DNA of 64,000 nt. Source: Alphaproteobacteria bacterium (lineage in GTDB: Bacteria > Pseudomonadota > Alphaproteobacteria > Sphingomonadales > Sphingomonadaceae). Below are positions 1-8,104 of the stretch, in pieces. The position numbers were made by a program, and so were the translations under genes. How positions within the stretch are numbered: the stretch's first letter is position 1; every line of letters begins with the position of its first letter. Location: the NCBI GenBank assembly GCA_019232625.1, contig JAFANP010000004.1:1-64000 (forward strand). The letters are read 5' to 3'. Below the pieces are notes generated by a model, which had not been told where the DNA came from, did not search any database, and was given only the letters and a program-made list of their open reading frames with translations.

Positions 1-1
1 C

Positions 2-1057
2 GGCGCGAGCCTCTTCACCTACGACGTCGAGAACCGGCTCGTCTCGGCGAGCGGGGCGCGGACGGCGCAGCTCGCCTACGATCCGCTGGGCCGCCTTTGG
101 CGCGCGACCGGGCCGAGCGAGGCGGTGGAGTTCGTCTACGAGGGCGACCAGGCGCTGCTCGAGACGGCGCCGGGCGGCGGCCTCACCCGCGTCTACGTCC
201 GCGGACCGGGCGAGGACGAGCCGCTCGTCTGGTACGAGATCGGCGCCGGCGGAGTCGCCCGCTACTTCCTCCACGCCGACCAGCAGGGCTCGATCATCGC
301 CGCCGCCGACCTCGCCGGCAACGCCGTCGCGATCAACCGCTACGACCCCTGGGGCGTGCCGGCGACGGGCAATGCCGGCCGCTTCCAATATACCGGCCAA
401 GCCTGGCTCCCCGACCTCGGCATGTATTACTACAAGGCGCGGATCTATTGGCCGGCGCTGGGACGGTTCCTGCAGGTCGATCCGATCGGATACGACGACC
501 AGATCAACCTCTACGCCTATGTGGGGAATGATCCGGTGGATCGCCGCGATCCCGACGGTCAGATCATTGATACGCTCGTCGACCTAGCCTTCATCGTCTA
601 TGACGGCTACAAGATTGCCAAGGAAGGCGCGACTGCTACCAACGTCGCTGCTTTAGGCGCGGATGTTGTTGCGGCCGTTATACCTGGCGTTACCGGCGCT
701 GGAGTGGCGGTACGAGCTGGCGCCAAAGGGGCTGAACTTGCCCGAGCGGAACGCGCCGGCGAACTGACGGCTCGGGGGACAGCTGGCGGCGAACGTGCGG
801 GTCGACCATTTACGCCACGGGGGCGGCAAACGATCGATGCGCGGAACGTTGAAAGTCACGGAAGACCCACCTGTGAGAATTGCGGAAGAAATGTTACGCC
901 TGGACAGCGGTCTCAACGCGGGATCTCTCCTCCCGGAAATGAGCGGCACAGAGACCACATTTTTCCTCGTTCGCGAGGCGGAGATGGAGTCCCCAGCAAT
1001 GGTCAGGTTCTCTGTCGGGATTGCAACTTAAGGAAAAAGGACAGGGTGCAGGATTGA
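2..1057 (+). CDS. RHS-repeat polymorphic toxin, C-terminal part with HNH nuclease tail (5' end outside window)
   Basis: The reading frame is open from the window edge. It begins with YD-type RHS repeats (FTYDVENRL, LAYDPLGRL) and runs to the RHS core end (INLYAYVGNDPVDRRDPDG, about 505-560), the usual self-cleavage hinge. After the hinge comes a hydrophobic linker rich in Ala/Gly/Val and then a C-terminal HNH nuclease. Visible nuclease residues are CENC (872-883), the HRDH core (947-958) and a closing CRDCN near 1012-1026, the zinc-ribbon type of HNH fold. RHS proteins deliver such tails into competing cells, often through type VI secretion; the delivery route is not visible here. The tail is clearly less GC-rich than the core, as expected for an exchanged toxin tip. 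The next gene overlaps the stop codon and is probably the immunity gene. Family and nuclease calls are secure; toxicity is inferred. Confidence 0.9.
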   Translation, partial: GASLFTYDVENRLVSASGARTAQLAYDPLGRLWRATGPSEAVEFVYEGDQALLETAPGGGLTRVYVRGPGEDEPLVWYEIGAGGVARYFLHADQQGSIIAAADLAGNAVAINRYDPWGVPATGNAGRFQYTGQAWLPDLGMYYYKARIYWPALGRFLQVDPIGYDDQINLYAYVGNDPVDRRDPDGQIIDTLVDLAFIVYDGYKIAKEGATATNVAALGADVVAAVIPGVTGAGVAVRAGAKGAELARAERAGELTARGTAGGERAGRPFTPRGRQTIDARNVESHGRPTCENCGRNVTPGQRSQRGISPPGNERHRDHIFPRSRGGDGVPSNGQVLCRDCNLRKKDRVQD

Positions 1058-1497
1058 GCGATAAATTCCCAAGACAGCATGTTAAAGTGTTCGTCTATAC
1101 CGAGAGTTTAGACGGTTATCCAGCTGAGGAGTGGGAAGGTATCTGGGCACTACAGCTAGAGGACGGTCATTTTCAAATTGATAATATACCTTTCTATGCG
1201 CGGAACCTAAGCTGTGACGACATTGTAGAAGCAGCCCAAGATGGGGGCAATTATATATTTAAGGGAGTTGTTAATCCTTCTGATAATTCGACGATCAGGG
1301 CCGTGGTTTATGACCTTGGTGACGAAGCCAGTGTGAGGCGTGACCTAATCAATTTGGGGTGCTCTATTGAGGGCACCGGTACCCCCGGTATGATCGCGAT
1401 CAACGTACCCAAAAAGTCCGTTGAGCAGGTTGTCGCTTTTTTGAATCGTGCGTTCGCCGACGAAAAGCTCGATTTTGAGGAAGGTGTATTGAGGTAG
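1054..1497 (+). CDS. DUF4265 domain protein, probable immunity protein for the RHS-HNH toxin
   Basis: This 147-residue soluble protein matches the DUF4265 family, with a WxLxLEDGHFQIDNIPFYAR core followed by a DDIVEA segment and an STIRAVVYD strand. I place the start at TTG 1054, whose bases overlap the toxin stop codon (ATTGA) and which follows a purine-rich AGGGTGCAGGA. An in-frame TTG at 1021 would add 11 residues. The tight overlap with the toxin, the lack of a signal peptide and the small size fit a cytoplasmic immunity protein. One line inside the gene (1141-1200) is only 40% G+C by hand count, against 77% in the RHS core, so toxin tail and immunity gene look like one foreign cassette. 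The immunity role comes from position and is not proven. Confidence 0.75.
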   Translation: MSDKFPRQHVKVFVYTESLDGYPAEEWEGIWALQLEDGHFQIDNIPFYARNLSCDDIVEAAQDGGNYIFKGVVNPSDNSTIRAVVYDLGDEASVRRDLINLGCSIEGTGTPGMIAINVPKKSVEQVVAFLNRAFADEKLDFEEGVLR

Positions 1498-1938
1498 AAA
1501 TGCTAGTATCGCGTCTAGATAGGTCATTAGGCAAGCGACTGGACTAGTTCGAAGCGACTTTGGTCAATTAGCAGGGACGGAGCGAACCTCCGGTGATCGC
1601 CGGCAACTTGTTAGAGTTGACGCAAGGCTCCGGTAGATTCTTCGGTAGGCTACGCGTAGGCGCGACCCACGTGCTGCTCTTGGGAACAATCAATTGTCCT
1701 TGCCGCCTCGTCCACGTGCTGGGCTTCCCAGATTTTACTTCAACCTAGCCAATCGGGCATCCGTCAAAAAACCCTCCAGGCGAGGCGTGAGCGGCTTGCG
1801 GCCCAAAATGTGAATCCAGACCCTTCTCGTGCGAGACCAGCGAGGTATTTCGCCGCGCTTTGCAGCGCCGGTTTGTGGGTCGAATGAATTCGTAAATGGA
1901 CCGGGAAGCGCTTTACTTAGGCGGGGCGCTATACAAGC
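1498..1938. other. Intergenic region without a recognisable gene
   Basis: This stretch of about 440 bases between the immunity gene and the RTX gene shows no convincing coding potential on either strand. Its base composition is more moderate than the rest of the window, like the preceding toxin/immunity cassette, so it may be the far flank of the imported DNA or the remains of older toxin cassettes. I see no clear promoter pair or terminator hairpin. A TTGACG near 1617 has no matching -10 at a proper distance. Confidence 0.5.
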
Positions 1939-4900
1939 ATGGGGGCGGGGAGGGGCGGTCCCGTGGGCGAGTCGCAGCAGAGCAGCAACCTGATTTCCGT
2001 CGCGAATTACTTGCTCGACGACGTGCTCGGGCTCGACCGGACCAACAAGGCGGTCGAGGTCGTCGCCTCTCCGGTGATCAAGAAGGCGGACGGCGACAGC
2101 TACCTCAGGATCGAGTTCAAGTTTTCGCCAGGATCGTGGATCCGCGACGTCGTCGAGTTGCTGCCGTTCGACATCAACCTCGACAAGCTTACGAAGAACG
2201 CCAGCTACAAGTTCGAGCTGCAGAAGGAAATCAAGGACCATCTCGACCCGCAGATAGACGCGTTCGTCAAGAAGCAGCTGGAAGGGGTGAACGGCGTCGA
2301 GCGCGGCGTGGCGGTGGCCGCCGCCGGCGCGCTCGAGCATCTCCTCGCCAGCGAGATCCTGCAGCCGCTCTCGGGCTATCTCGCCGAGGCCGCGGTCAAG
2401 TTCGAGCTGCCGAGGCGCGCCGACATCCAGGCCGTGTTCGGCGGCGCGCTGGACGGTGCAGGCACGGATTATTTCCGTTCGTTCGTCCCTGAGGTCACCA
2501 AGACCTTCGCCAAGCTAGGCCTCGGCGAGATCCTGACCATCGCCACCACCGATTCCAGCCCCGCCTGGGCGGAGGCGATCCGGCATGTCGGCGAAGGGGT
2601 GCTGGCGCCGGTGATCGACAATATCGTCGACAATTATTTCCGCGACCCCGACAGGTCGCCGGTGAAGGTGTTCGACGGGGTCGACTTCGCCAAGGTCTTC
2701 GGCGAAACCATGGCGGGCTTCCTCATCGATTTCCAGGTTCTCGACAAGAAGGTGATCGACGACTTTCTTGGCCTTGACGGCGACAATTGGGTCGAAACGC
2801 AGATCGGCAAGCTGCTGACCGATCAGCTCAACGGCTTCGTCCAGGACACCTTCGTCGATGCCGTCAGGTTCCTCGCCGGCGACTTCAAGGCGTCGGACGT
2901 GCAGGCCCTGTTCGACCATTTCGACGGCCAGTTCAACATCCAGGAACTGCTCGGAAACCTGTTCACGCGATATGCGGGCTCGGAGCTGGCGCAACTGTTC
3001 GTCGAGATCGACAGCCTGCCGGAAGCGTTGGTCAGCCAGCTCGGCTCGTGGATCGCCTCGGGCGCCTTCGGCAAGGCGCTCGGCTCTTTCGCGATGGACG
3101 CGGTCGCCGACATTTTCGGCGAGGTCACCGCCAACGCCATCGGCATCTCGATCTTCCAGGGTCTGGGCACCATCCTCGGCGCCGGCATCGGCGCGGTCGC
3201 CGGCTCGGTCGTCTTCGAGCTGCTCGACGACCTGTTCGACGGCGCTATCTCCGGCATCTTCAACACCGTCATCGAGTGGATCAGGAACGACAGCCCGCAA
3301 GCCTATTACGAGAGCGTGTTCGATCCAGGCCTCAACGCCTTCCACTGGAGCGGCTACTCCTACTCCAAGGACGGCAGCAACCAGCTTCGCCTGGCCGTCA
3401 AATCCACCATGGAAGCCTTCCAGAACAAGGTGAACGCCGTCATCGCGTTCGTGGGGCAGCCGGCGTCCTTCGACACCGCCTATGACGAGATGTTCTTCGT
3501 CTGGGGGAAGAAGCACTACAACGAATCCTATGCCAGCTTCATCGGCCACAACGAGAGCAACAAGGTCAGCTACAATCGCAGCGCCGAGCGGGTCGCCTCG
3601 GAGTCGATCGGCGCGGTGCTCAGCCACATGAACTTCCACGGCGGCAACCCGATCATCGCGCTCGCCTACGACCAGTGGAAGGCCGGCCTGCTGTCGGCGG
3701 GCGCCACCTCGCTCGGCTTCTTCGGCCCGGACGCGATGGTCGAGCTCCAGAACCTCATCGGCCTGGCGCACTTCGCCAACGACTATCGTCAGGATCCGAC
3801 CTATTTCGACCTGCTGATGGCCGGCGACACGCCGATCGCCGTCACCCTGCTCCAGCAATATCTCGAGGCGGAGTCGCGCGGCTTCAACGCGGCGACGACC
3901 CTCAAGGGAAGCGTGCTCGGCCTGGCGACGATCGGGTCGGCGGCGGCCGGCGACACGATCATCCTCGACGGGCCGTCGTGGCGCGCCGTCGCCCGCGGCG
4001 GCGACGACACGATCGTCATCGGCGCGGCCGCCGTCCAGGAGATAGACGGCGGCACCGGTGACGACCTCCTGGTGCTGCCCAAGGACCGCTCCGCCTATAG
4101 CGCGCGGATCGTCGACGGCGGCGGCTACGGCATCGTCCTCACCGATCTCGCGACCGGGATCCGGATCACGGCCGTCGACGTCGAGAGGTTCCGGTTCAAC
4201 GGCGCAACGTTAAGCTTCGACGCCGCCTTTCCCGACGGACACCTCATCCCCGGGACGATCGGCGACGACCTCATCACCGTGCGCGTGGCCCCGCCAGGGC
4301 AGCCGACCGCGACCGTCGGCAACGACACGATCTACGGCGCCGACGGCAACGACCGGATCGAGGCCGGCGGCGGCGCCGACTTCGTGCTGGGCGACGGCGG
4401 CGACGACGCGATCGACGGCGGCGCGGGCGACGACCGTCTCTACGGCTGGACCGGCAACGACCGGATAACGGGGGGCGAGGACGACGATCTGCTCTCCGGC
4501 GAGGCGGGCGACGACTGGCTGCAGGGCGGAGCGGGGGACGACTGGATCGAGGGCGGCCCGGGCAGCGACACCGCCGATTATGCCGATGCGCGGGGCGCCG
4601 TCTCGGTCAGCCTCGCCCTCGCCGGAATCGCCCAGGACACGCTGGGCGCCGGCCGCGACACGCTGGTCGGCATCGAGAACCTCACCGGCTCGGCGGGCGA
4701 CGATACTCTGCGCGGCGACGGGGCCGGCAACCGCCTGGACGGCGGAGCCGGAGCCGACACCCTCGTCGGCGGTCCGGGCGACGACATCTATGTGGTCGAC
4801 GATCCGGGCGACGTCGTCGTGGAGGCGGCGGGGCAGGGGACGGACACGGTCGTGACCTTCCTCGGCAGCCGCACCGACTATGCCCGCCTCTACATGCTTC

Positions 4901-5799
4901 CGGGGAGCGTCGAGAACCTCGTCGGCACCGCCGCCGGCGGCCAGGGGGTCTGGGGCAACGGCCTCGACAATGTCCTGACGATGGGTGCGGGCCCGGACGT
5001 GATCGTGCTCGCCAATGCCGCCGATTATTACGCGGATGCCGGCAACGACCGTGTGGACGGCGGCGGCGGCAACGATTTCATCTTCTTCGGCGGCGGATTC
5101 ACCAACGCCGACCGCGCCGACGGCGGCGCGGGATCGGACACGCTCGGCCTGCTCGGCAGCTACGCCTTGCGGTTCGACGCGGACGACCTCGCCTCGATCG
5201 AGAAGCTCGCCGTCTACAGCTCCGGCGATGCGGCGCGCCCGAACGTCTATGCCCTCACCATGAACGATGCCAACGTCGCGGCCGGCGCGACGCTGACCGT
5301 GACCGCGCTGTCGCTTCAGGCCGGCGAGCATCTCGTCTTCGACGGCTCCGCCGAGACGGACGGCGCCTTCGACCTCTGGGGCGGCCGGGACACCGACGTG
5401 CTCACCGGCGGGCGCGGCAACGACCAGCTCCATGGCGGCCTCGGCGCCGACAGGCTGCGCGGCGGCGGGGGCAACGACCTGTTCGACTATCGCAGCGCCG
5501 CCGAATCGACGCCCGCGGCGCCCGACACGATCCTCGATTTCACGCCGGGCGACCGGATCGGGCTCGCCGCCATCGACGCGGACGGGGCGGCGGTCAATGG
5601 CGACAGCGCCTTCACCTTCATCGGCGGCGCCCCATTCCACGGCACCGCCGGCGAGCTGCGCGCCTGGCAGGACCCGTCCTATTCGCGCGCCTGGCATGTC
5701 GAGGCCGACGTGGACGGCGACGGCACGGCCGACCTCGCCATTTTGGTCGTCACCACCTCGCCGAGCGTGACCTTGGGCGTCTCCGATTTCCTGCTCTAA
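1939..5799 (+). CDS. Large RTX (hemolysin-type calcium-binding) exoprotein
   Basis: The 1286-residue protein has two parts. Residues 1 to about 640 match no family I recognise; they are acidic, rich in Phe/Asp/Leu and include a glycine/alanine-rich hydrophobic stretch near residues 398-440 that could insert into a membrane. The C-terminal half holds clustered RTX nonapeptides of GGxGxDxUx type (GNDTIYGADGNDRIEAGGG, GGAGDDRLYG) at about residues 793-880 and again at 914-950, 1035-1050 and 1150-1180, then a serralysin-like C-terminal module ending in DFLL. Such proteins fold on calcium outside the cell and are exported by type I secretion; no transporter gene lies in the window. ATG 1939 is used. 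GTG 1963 is an alternative preceded by GGGGAGGGGC. The 19555-21348 gene on the other strand ends in a related module. Whether it is an enzyme, adhesin or toxin is open. Confidence 0.85.
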   Translation: MGAGRGGPVGESQQSSNLISVANYLLDDVLGLDRTNKAVEVVASPVIKKADGDSYLRIEFKFSPGSWIRDVVELLPFDINLDKLTKNASYKFELQKEIKDHLDPQIDAFVKKQLEGVNGVERGVAVAAAGALEHLLASEILQPLSGYLAEAAVKFELPRRADIQAVFGGALDGAGTDYFRSFVPEVTKTFAKLGLGEILTIATTDSSPAWAEAIRHVGEGVLAPVIDNIVDNYFRDPDRSPVKVFDGVDFAKVFGETMAGFLIDFQVLDKKVIDDFLGLDGDNWVETQIGKLLTDQLNGFVQDTFVDAVRFLAGDFKASDVQALFDHFDGQFNIQELLGNLFTRYAGSELAQLFVEIDSLPEALVSQLGSWIASGAFGKALGSFAMDAVADIFGEVTANAIGISIFQGLGTILGAGIGAVAGSVVFELLDDLFDGAISGIFNTVIEWIRNDSPQAYYESVFDPGLNAFHWSGYSYSKDGSNQLRLAVKSTMEAFQNKVNAVIAFVGQPASFDTAYDEMFFVWGKKHYNESYASFIGHNESNKVSYNRSAERVASESIGAVLSHMNFHGGNPIIALAYDQWKAGLLSAGATSLGFFGPDAMVELQNLIGLAHFANDYRQDPTYFDLLMAGDTPIAVTLLQQYLEAESRGFNAATTLKGSVLGLATIGSAAAGDTIILDGPSWRAVARGGDDTIVIGAAAVQEIDGGTGDDLLVLPKDRSAYSARIVDGGGYGIVLTDLATGIRITAVDVERFRFNGATLSFDAAFPDGHLIPGTIGDDLITVRVAPPGQPTATVGNDTIYGADGNDRIEAGGGADFVLGDGGDDAIDGGAGDDRLYGWTGNDRITGGEDDDLLSGEAGDDWLQGGAGDDWIEGGPGSDTADYADARGAVSVSLALAGIAQDTLGAGRDTLVGIENLTGSAGDDTLRGDGAGNRLDGGAGADTLVGGPGDDIYVVDDPGDVVVEAAGQGTDTVVTFLGSRTDYARLYMLPGSVENLVGTAAGGQGVWGNGLDNVLTMGAGPDVIVLANAADYYADAGNDRVDGGGGNDFIFFGGGFTNADRADGGAGSDTLGLLGSYALRFDADDLASIEKLAVYSSGDAARPNVYALTMNDANVAAGATLTVTALSLQAGEHLVFDGSAETDGAFDLWGGRDTDVLTGGRGNDQLHGGLGADRLRGGGGNDLFDYRSAAESTPAAPDTILDFTPGDRIGLAAIDADGAAVNGDSAFTFIGGAPFHGTAGELRAWQDPSYSRAWHVEADVDGDGTADLAILVVTTSPSVTLGVSDFLL

Positions 5800-5870
5800 G
5801 GCGTCGAGGGATCGGGCTGGATCCGCTTCATCATTCGCCTTCGGGGCGGTCGGCGATGAGCTTTGCCCCT

Positions 5871-5954
5871 CCGTTCGGGCTGAGCCCGTCGAAGCCCCTT
5901 CCTTCTGCCTTGGGCAAGGGAAGGAGAGCCCTTCGACAGGCTCAGGGCGAACGG
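5871..5954. repeat. Sphingomonad-type intergenic palindrome (copy 1)
   Basis: Two arms face each other: CCGTTCGGGCTGAGCCCGTC (continuing GAAG) on the left and CTTCGACAGGCTCAGGGCGA (continuing ACGG) on the right. About 36 bases lie between them, themselves partly complementary (CCTTCC/GGAAGG). This motif is a well-known dispersed REP-like element of Sphingomonadaceae. It lies downstream of the RTX gene, where it could act as a transcript-end hairpin. No gene is visible in 5800-6156. Confidence 0.8.
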
Positions 5955-5987
5955 TGCGGGCGATCCAATCCAATCCCTCCATGCTCT

Positions 5988-6059
5988 AGCTTGTCGAACG
6001 GGGCCCTTCCTACCTTCAATGGAAAAAGGAGGGCTTCGACAAGCTCAGCCCGAACGGGG
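5988..6059. repeat. Sphingomonad-type intergenic palindrome (copy 2)
   Basis: This second, less perfect copy lies about 35 bases after the first. The left arm is AGCTTGTCGAACGGGGCCCT and lacks part of the consensus. The right arm is GGCTTCGACAAGCTCAGCCC followed by GAACGGGG. The centre pairs CCCTTCCT with AGGAGGG. The tandem of two copies between the convergent RTX and TM2 genes may serve as a bidirectional transcription end. Confidence 0.75.
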
Positions 6060-6156
6060 TTGGGTCGATAGAAGCACCCACCGCTCCAGGGCCAGCTCGT
6101 CCCGGCGTGAAGGCGGCTCGTTTGCGCATGGGCCGGGAAGGGGCCGGAGCCGGACC

Positions 6157-6603
6157 TCAGTCGCGGGCGTAGCGGGCGGCGAACTCGCGGTCGGACATGA
6201 CGAGGTAGCGGATCATGTCGATGAACGCCCAGGGCGCGGAGACGATCAGGCCGACGATCGTGCAGGAGAGGAGGAGCATGACGATTCCGGACCCGATCCG
6301 CCCGAGATAGAAGCGGTGGATGCCGAGCGGGCCGAAGAGGAGGGCGATGACCGCGGCGACATATTTGTTGCGGTCCGAATGCGGCGCGGCTTGCGTTTCG
6401 ACGACCGGCACCGGCGCGGTGCCCGGCACCGGGAAGACGCTGAGCGCCCGATTCTCCTGGATCTCGAAATCGACGTACATGCCGACCGCCGGCTCACCGC
6501 GATGGGCCCAGTCGGTCGGCTTGAACGCGTAGCGGCGGCCGTCGTCGCCCGCGACCATGCCGTCTCCCGTCCTCAGATCCACCCCCAATACCTGCCCGCG
6601 CAT
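6157..6603 (-). CDS. TM2 domain membrane protein with N-terminal OB-like domain
   Basis: This 148-residue protein begins with a compact beta-rich domain of about 60 residues (MRGQVLGVDLRTGDG, then FKPTDW and VDFEIQ), resembling the cold-shock-like domain that precedes TM2 in some proteobacterial proteins. It is followed by a TM2 pair: a hydrophobic helix, the turn FGPLGIHRFYLGR, and a second helix ending in AFIDMIRYL. The product should be an inner-membrane protein; its function is not known. The start at 6603 is preceded on the minus strand by a CGGGGAT ribosome site. A longer reading frame to 6840 is arginine-rich and looks like read-through. The gene is divergent from the amidohydrolase operon. 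Confidence 0.8.
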   Translation of the reverse strand: MRGQVLGVDLRTGDGMVAGDDGRRYAFKPTDWAHRGEPAVGMYVDFEIQENRALSVFPVPGTAPVPVVETQAAPHSDRNKYVAAVIALLFGPLGIHRFYLGRIGSGIVMLLLSCTIVGLIVSAPWAFIDMIRYLVMSDREFAARYARD

Positions 6604-6745
6604 AGATCCCCGCTTCGCAACATCTCGCCTCATCATGCTCACCGGCCCGGCTTTTGCAATCGCCCGAGCACCCAGACACGGCCGATTTTCGAGGGCGCGG
6701 CGAACGGGCCCTTCCCTGGGGGCGCGGGGCCCGCCACACTGGGCC

Positions 6746-8104
6746 ATGCCGCGCCGCCTCCTCCCGCTCCCGCTCCTCCTCCTCCTCCTCCTCCTCCTCG
6801 CAGGAAGCCCGCCCGCCGCCGCGACGCCTCCGGCCGCCACGACCGTCTACCGCCACGCGGCCCTGATCGACGGCACCGGCGCCCCGGTGAGGCGCGACAT
6901 GGCGGTGATCGTGCGGGGCGAGCGGATCGTGGCGGTGCTTCCCGACCGGGGGCTGACCCGTCGCCACCTCTCCGGCGCGGCGGTGGTGACGCTCGCCGGC
7001 CGCTACCTCCTCCCCGGGCTGATCGACAGCCACAAGCATATCGCGACGCCGCCCGACCGGCCGCGGGCGCTGGCCGTGCTGAGACGCGACCTCTACGGTG
7101 GGGTCACGGCGATGCGCGACATGGCCGACGACCTGCGCGAGGTGACCGTGCTCGCCCGCGCCGCCCGGCAGTCGGAGATCGCCGCGCCCGACATCTATTA
7201 TGCAGCCCTGGTCGCGGGGCCGAGCTTCTTCGGCGATCCGCGGACCCGGGCGGCGGCGCAGGGGCTGGAGCCCGGCCAGGCGCCGTGGATGCAGGCGGTC
7301 GCGCCGGGGAGCGACATTGCGGCGATCGTGGCGCGCGCCAAGGGCACGGGCGCGACGGCGCTCAAGATCTACGCCAATCTCGACGGCGCGACGGTCGCCG
7401 CTCTGACCCGCGAGGCGCATCGCCAGGGGCTGCGCGTCTGGGCCCACGGCATGGTCTTTCCCGCCACGCCCGCGCAAGTCGCCGCGGCGGGGCCGGACGT
7501 GATGTCGCACGTCTGCTACCTCGCCTACCAGGCGATGGACAGGCGCCCCGACAGCTACCAGAACCGCTTCCCGGTCGATGCCCGCCTGTTCGCGGAGGGA
7601 GACAATGCCGCGATGGCGCGGCTGTTCGCGACGATGCGCCGGCGCGGCATCATCCTCGATGCGACCGACTACGTCTATCCAGCGGCGGAGCGGGCCGAGC
7701 GGCGGGCGGGGAAGACGCCCCGCTGCACCCTCGACCTTGCGCTGAAGCTGACGCGCCAGGCGTGGCGCAGCGGCGTCGCCCTCTCCGCCGGCACCGACGC
7801 CGAGGCGCCGCGCGAGTCTCCCTGGCCGGCCCTGTTCGAGGAGATGGCCTTGCTCGGGCGCTCGGGCATGACGCCGCTCCAGGTGATCCAAGCGGCGACG
7901 CTGACCGGGGCGGAGACGATCGGCCAGGCGCGGGAGATGGGAAGCATCCGCCCCGGGAAGCTCGCCAACCTGGTCGTGCTCGCTCGAAACCCGCTCGACA
8001 GCCTCGCCAACCTGCGCAGCGTGGTCATGATCGTGAAGCGGGGTCGGCCCTATCCGCGGGGCGACTTCCGGCCGATCGGCAAGGAGGAGATGGAGGATGA
8101 CTGA
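6746..8104 (+). CDS. Secreted amidohydrolase (imidazolonepropionase/prolidase-like metal hydrolase)
   Basis: The 452-residue protein has a signal peptide with a run of nine leucines and an amidohydrolase TIM barrel. Metal-site residues are visible: LPGLIDSHKHIA (HxH, about residue 95), ALKIYAN (the lysine expected to be carboxylated, about residue 209), WAHG and MSHVCYL (two histidines) and SAGTDAEAP (aspartate near residue 350). The C-terminus (GSIRPGKLANLVVL) is the usual beta-sandwich closure. The family hydrolyses amide or peptide-like bonds, including Xaa-Pro dipeptides and cyclic imides; the substrate here is unknown. It is the first gene of a four-gene coupled operon; its last eight bases overlap the M19 gene. 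Confidence 0.85.
   Translation: MPRRLLPLPLLLLLLLLLAGSPPAAATPPAATTVYRHAALIDGTGAPVRRDMAVIVRGERIVAVLPDRGLTRRHLSGAAVVTLAGRYLLPGLIDSHKHIATPPDRPRALAVLRRDLYGGVTAMRDMADDLREVTVLARAARQSEIAAPDIYYAALVAGPSFFGDPRTRAAAQGLEPGQAPWMQAVAPGSDIAAIVARAKGTGATALKIYANLDGATVAALTREAHRQGLRVWAHGMVFPATPAQVAAAGPDVMSHVCYLAYQAMDRRPDSYQNRFPVDARLFAEGDNAAMARLFATMRRRGIILDATDYVYPAAERAERRAGKTPRCTLDLALKLTRQAWRSGVALSAGTDAEAPRESPWPALFEEMALLGRSGMTPLQVIQAATLTGAETIGQAREMGSIRPGKLANLVVLARNPLDSLANLRSVVMIVKRGRPYPRGDFRPIGKEEMEDD
6773..6799 (+). repeat. (CTC)9 trinucleotide run in a signal peptide
   Basis: Nine CTC triplets in a row encode the leucine core of the amidohydrolase signal peptide. Slippage would change the hydrophobic core length in steps of one leucine without breaking the frame. 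Confidence 0.9.

Noticed and set aside
2515-3858. Long open frame antisense to the RTX gene
   Set aside because: Such antisense frames arise from high-GC codon use. The product is low-complexity, rich in Glu/Val/Arg and has no homology pattern, while the plus strand encodes clear RTX repeats.
4318-4580. Tandem DNA repeat
   Set aside because: The periodicity is at protein level (RTX nonapeptides). The DNA units differ too much to be a DNA repeat array.
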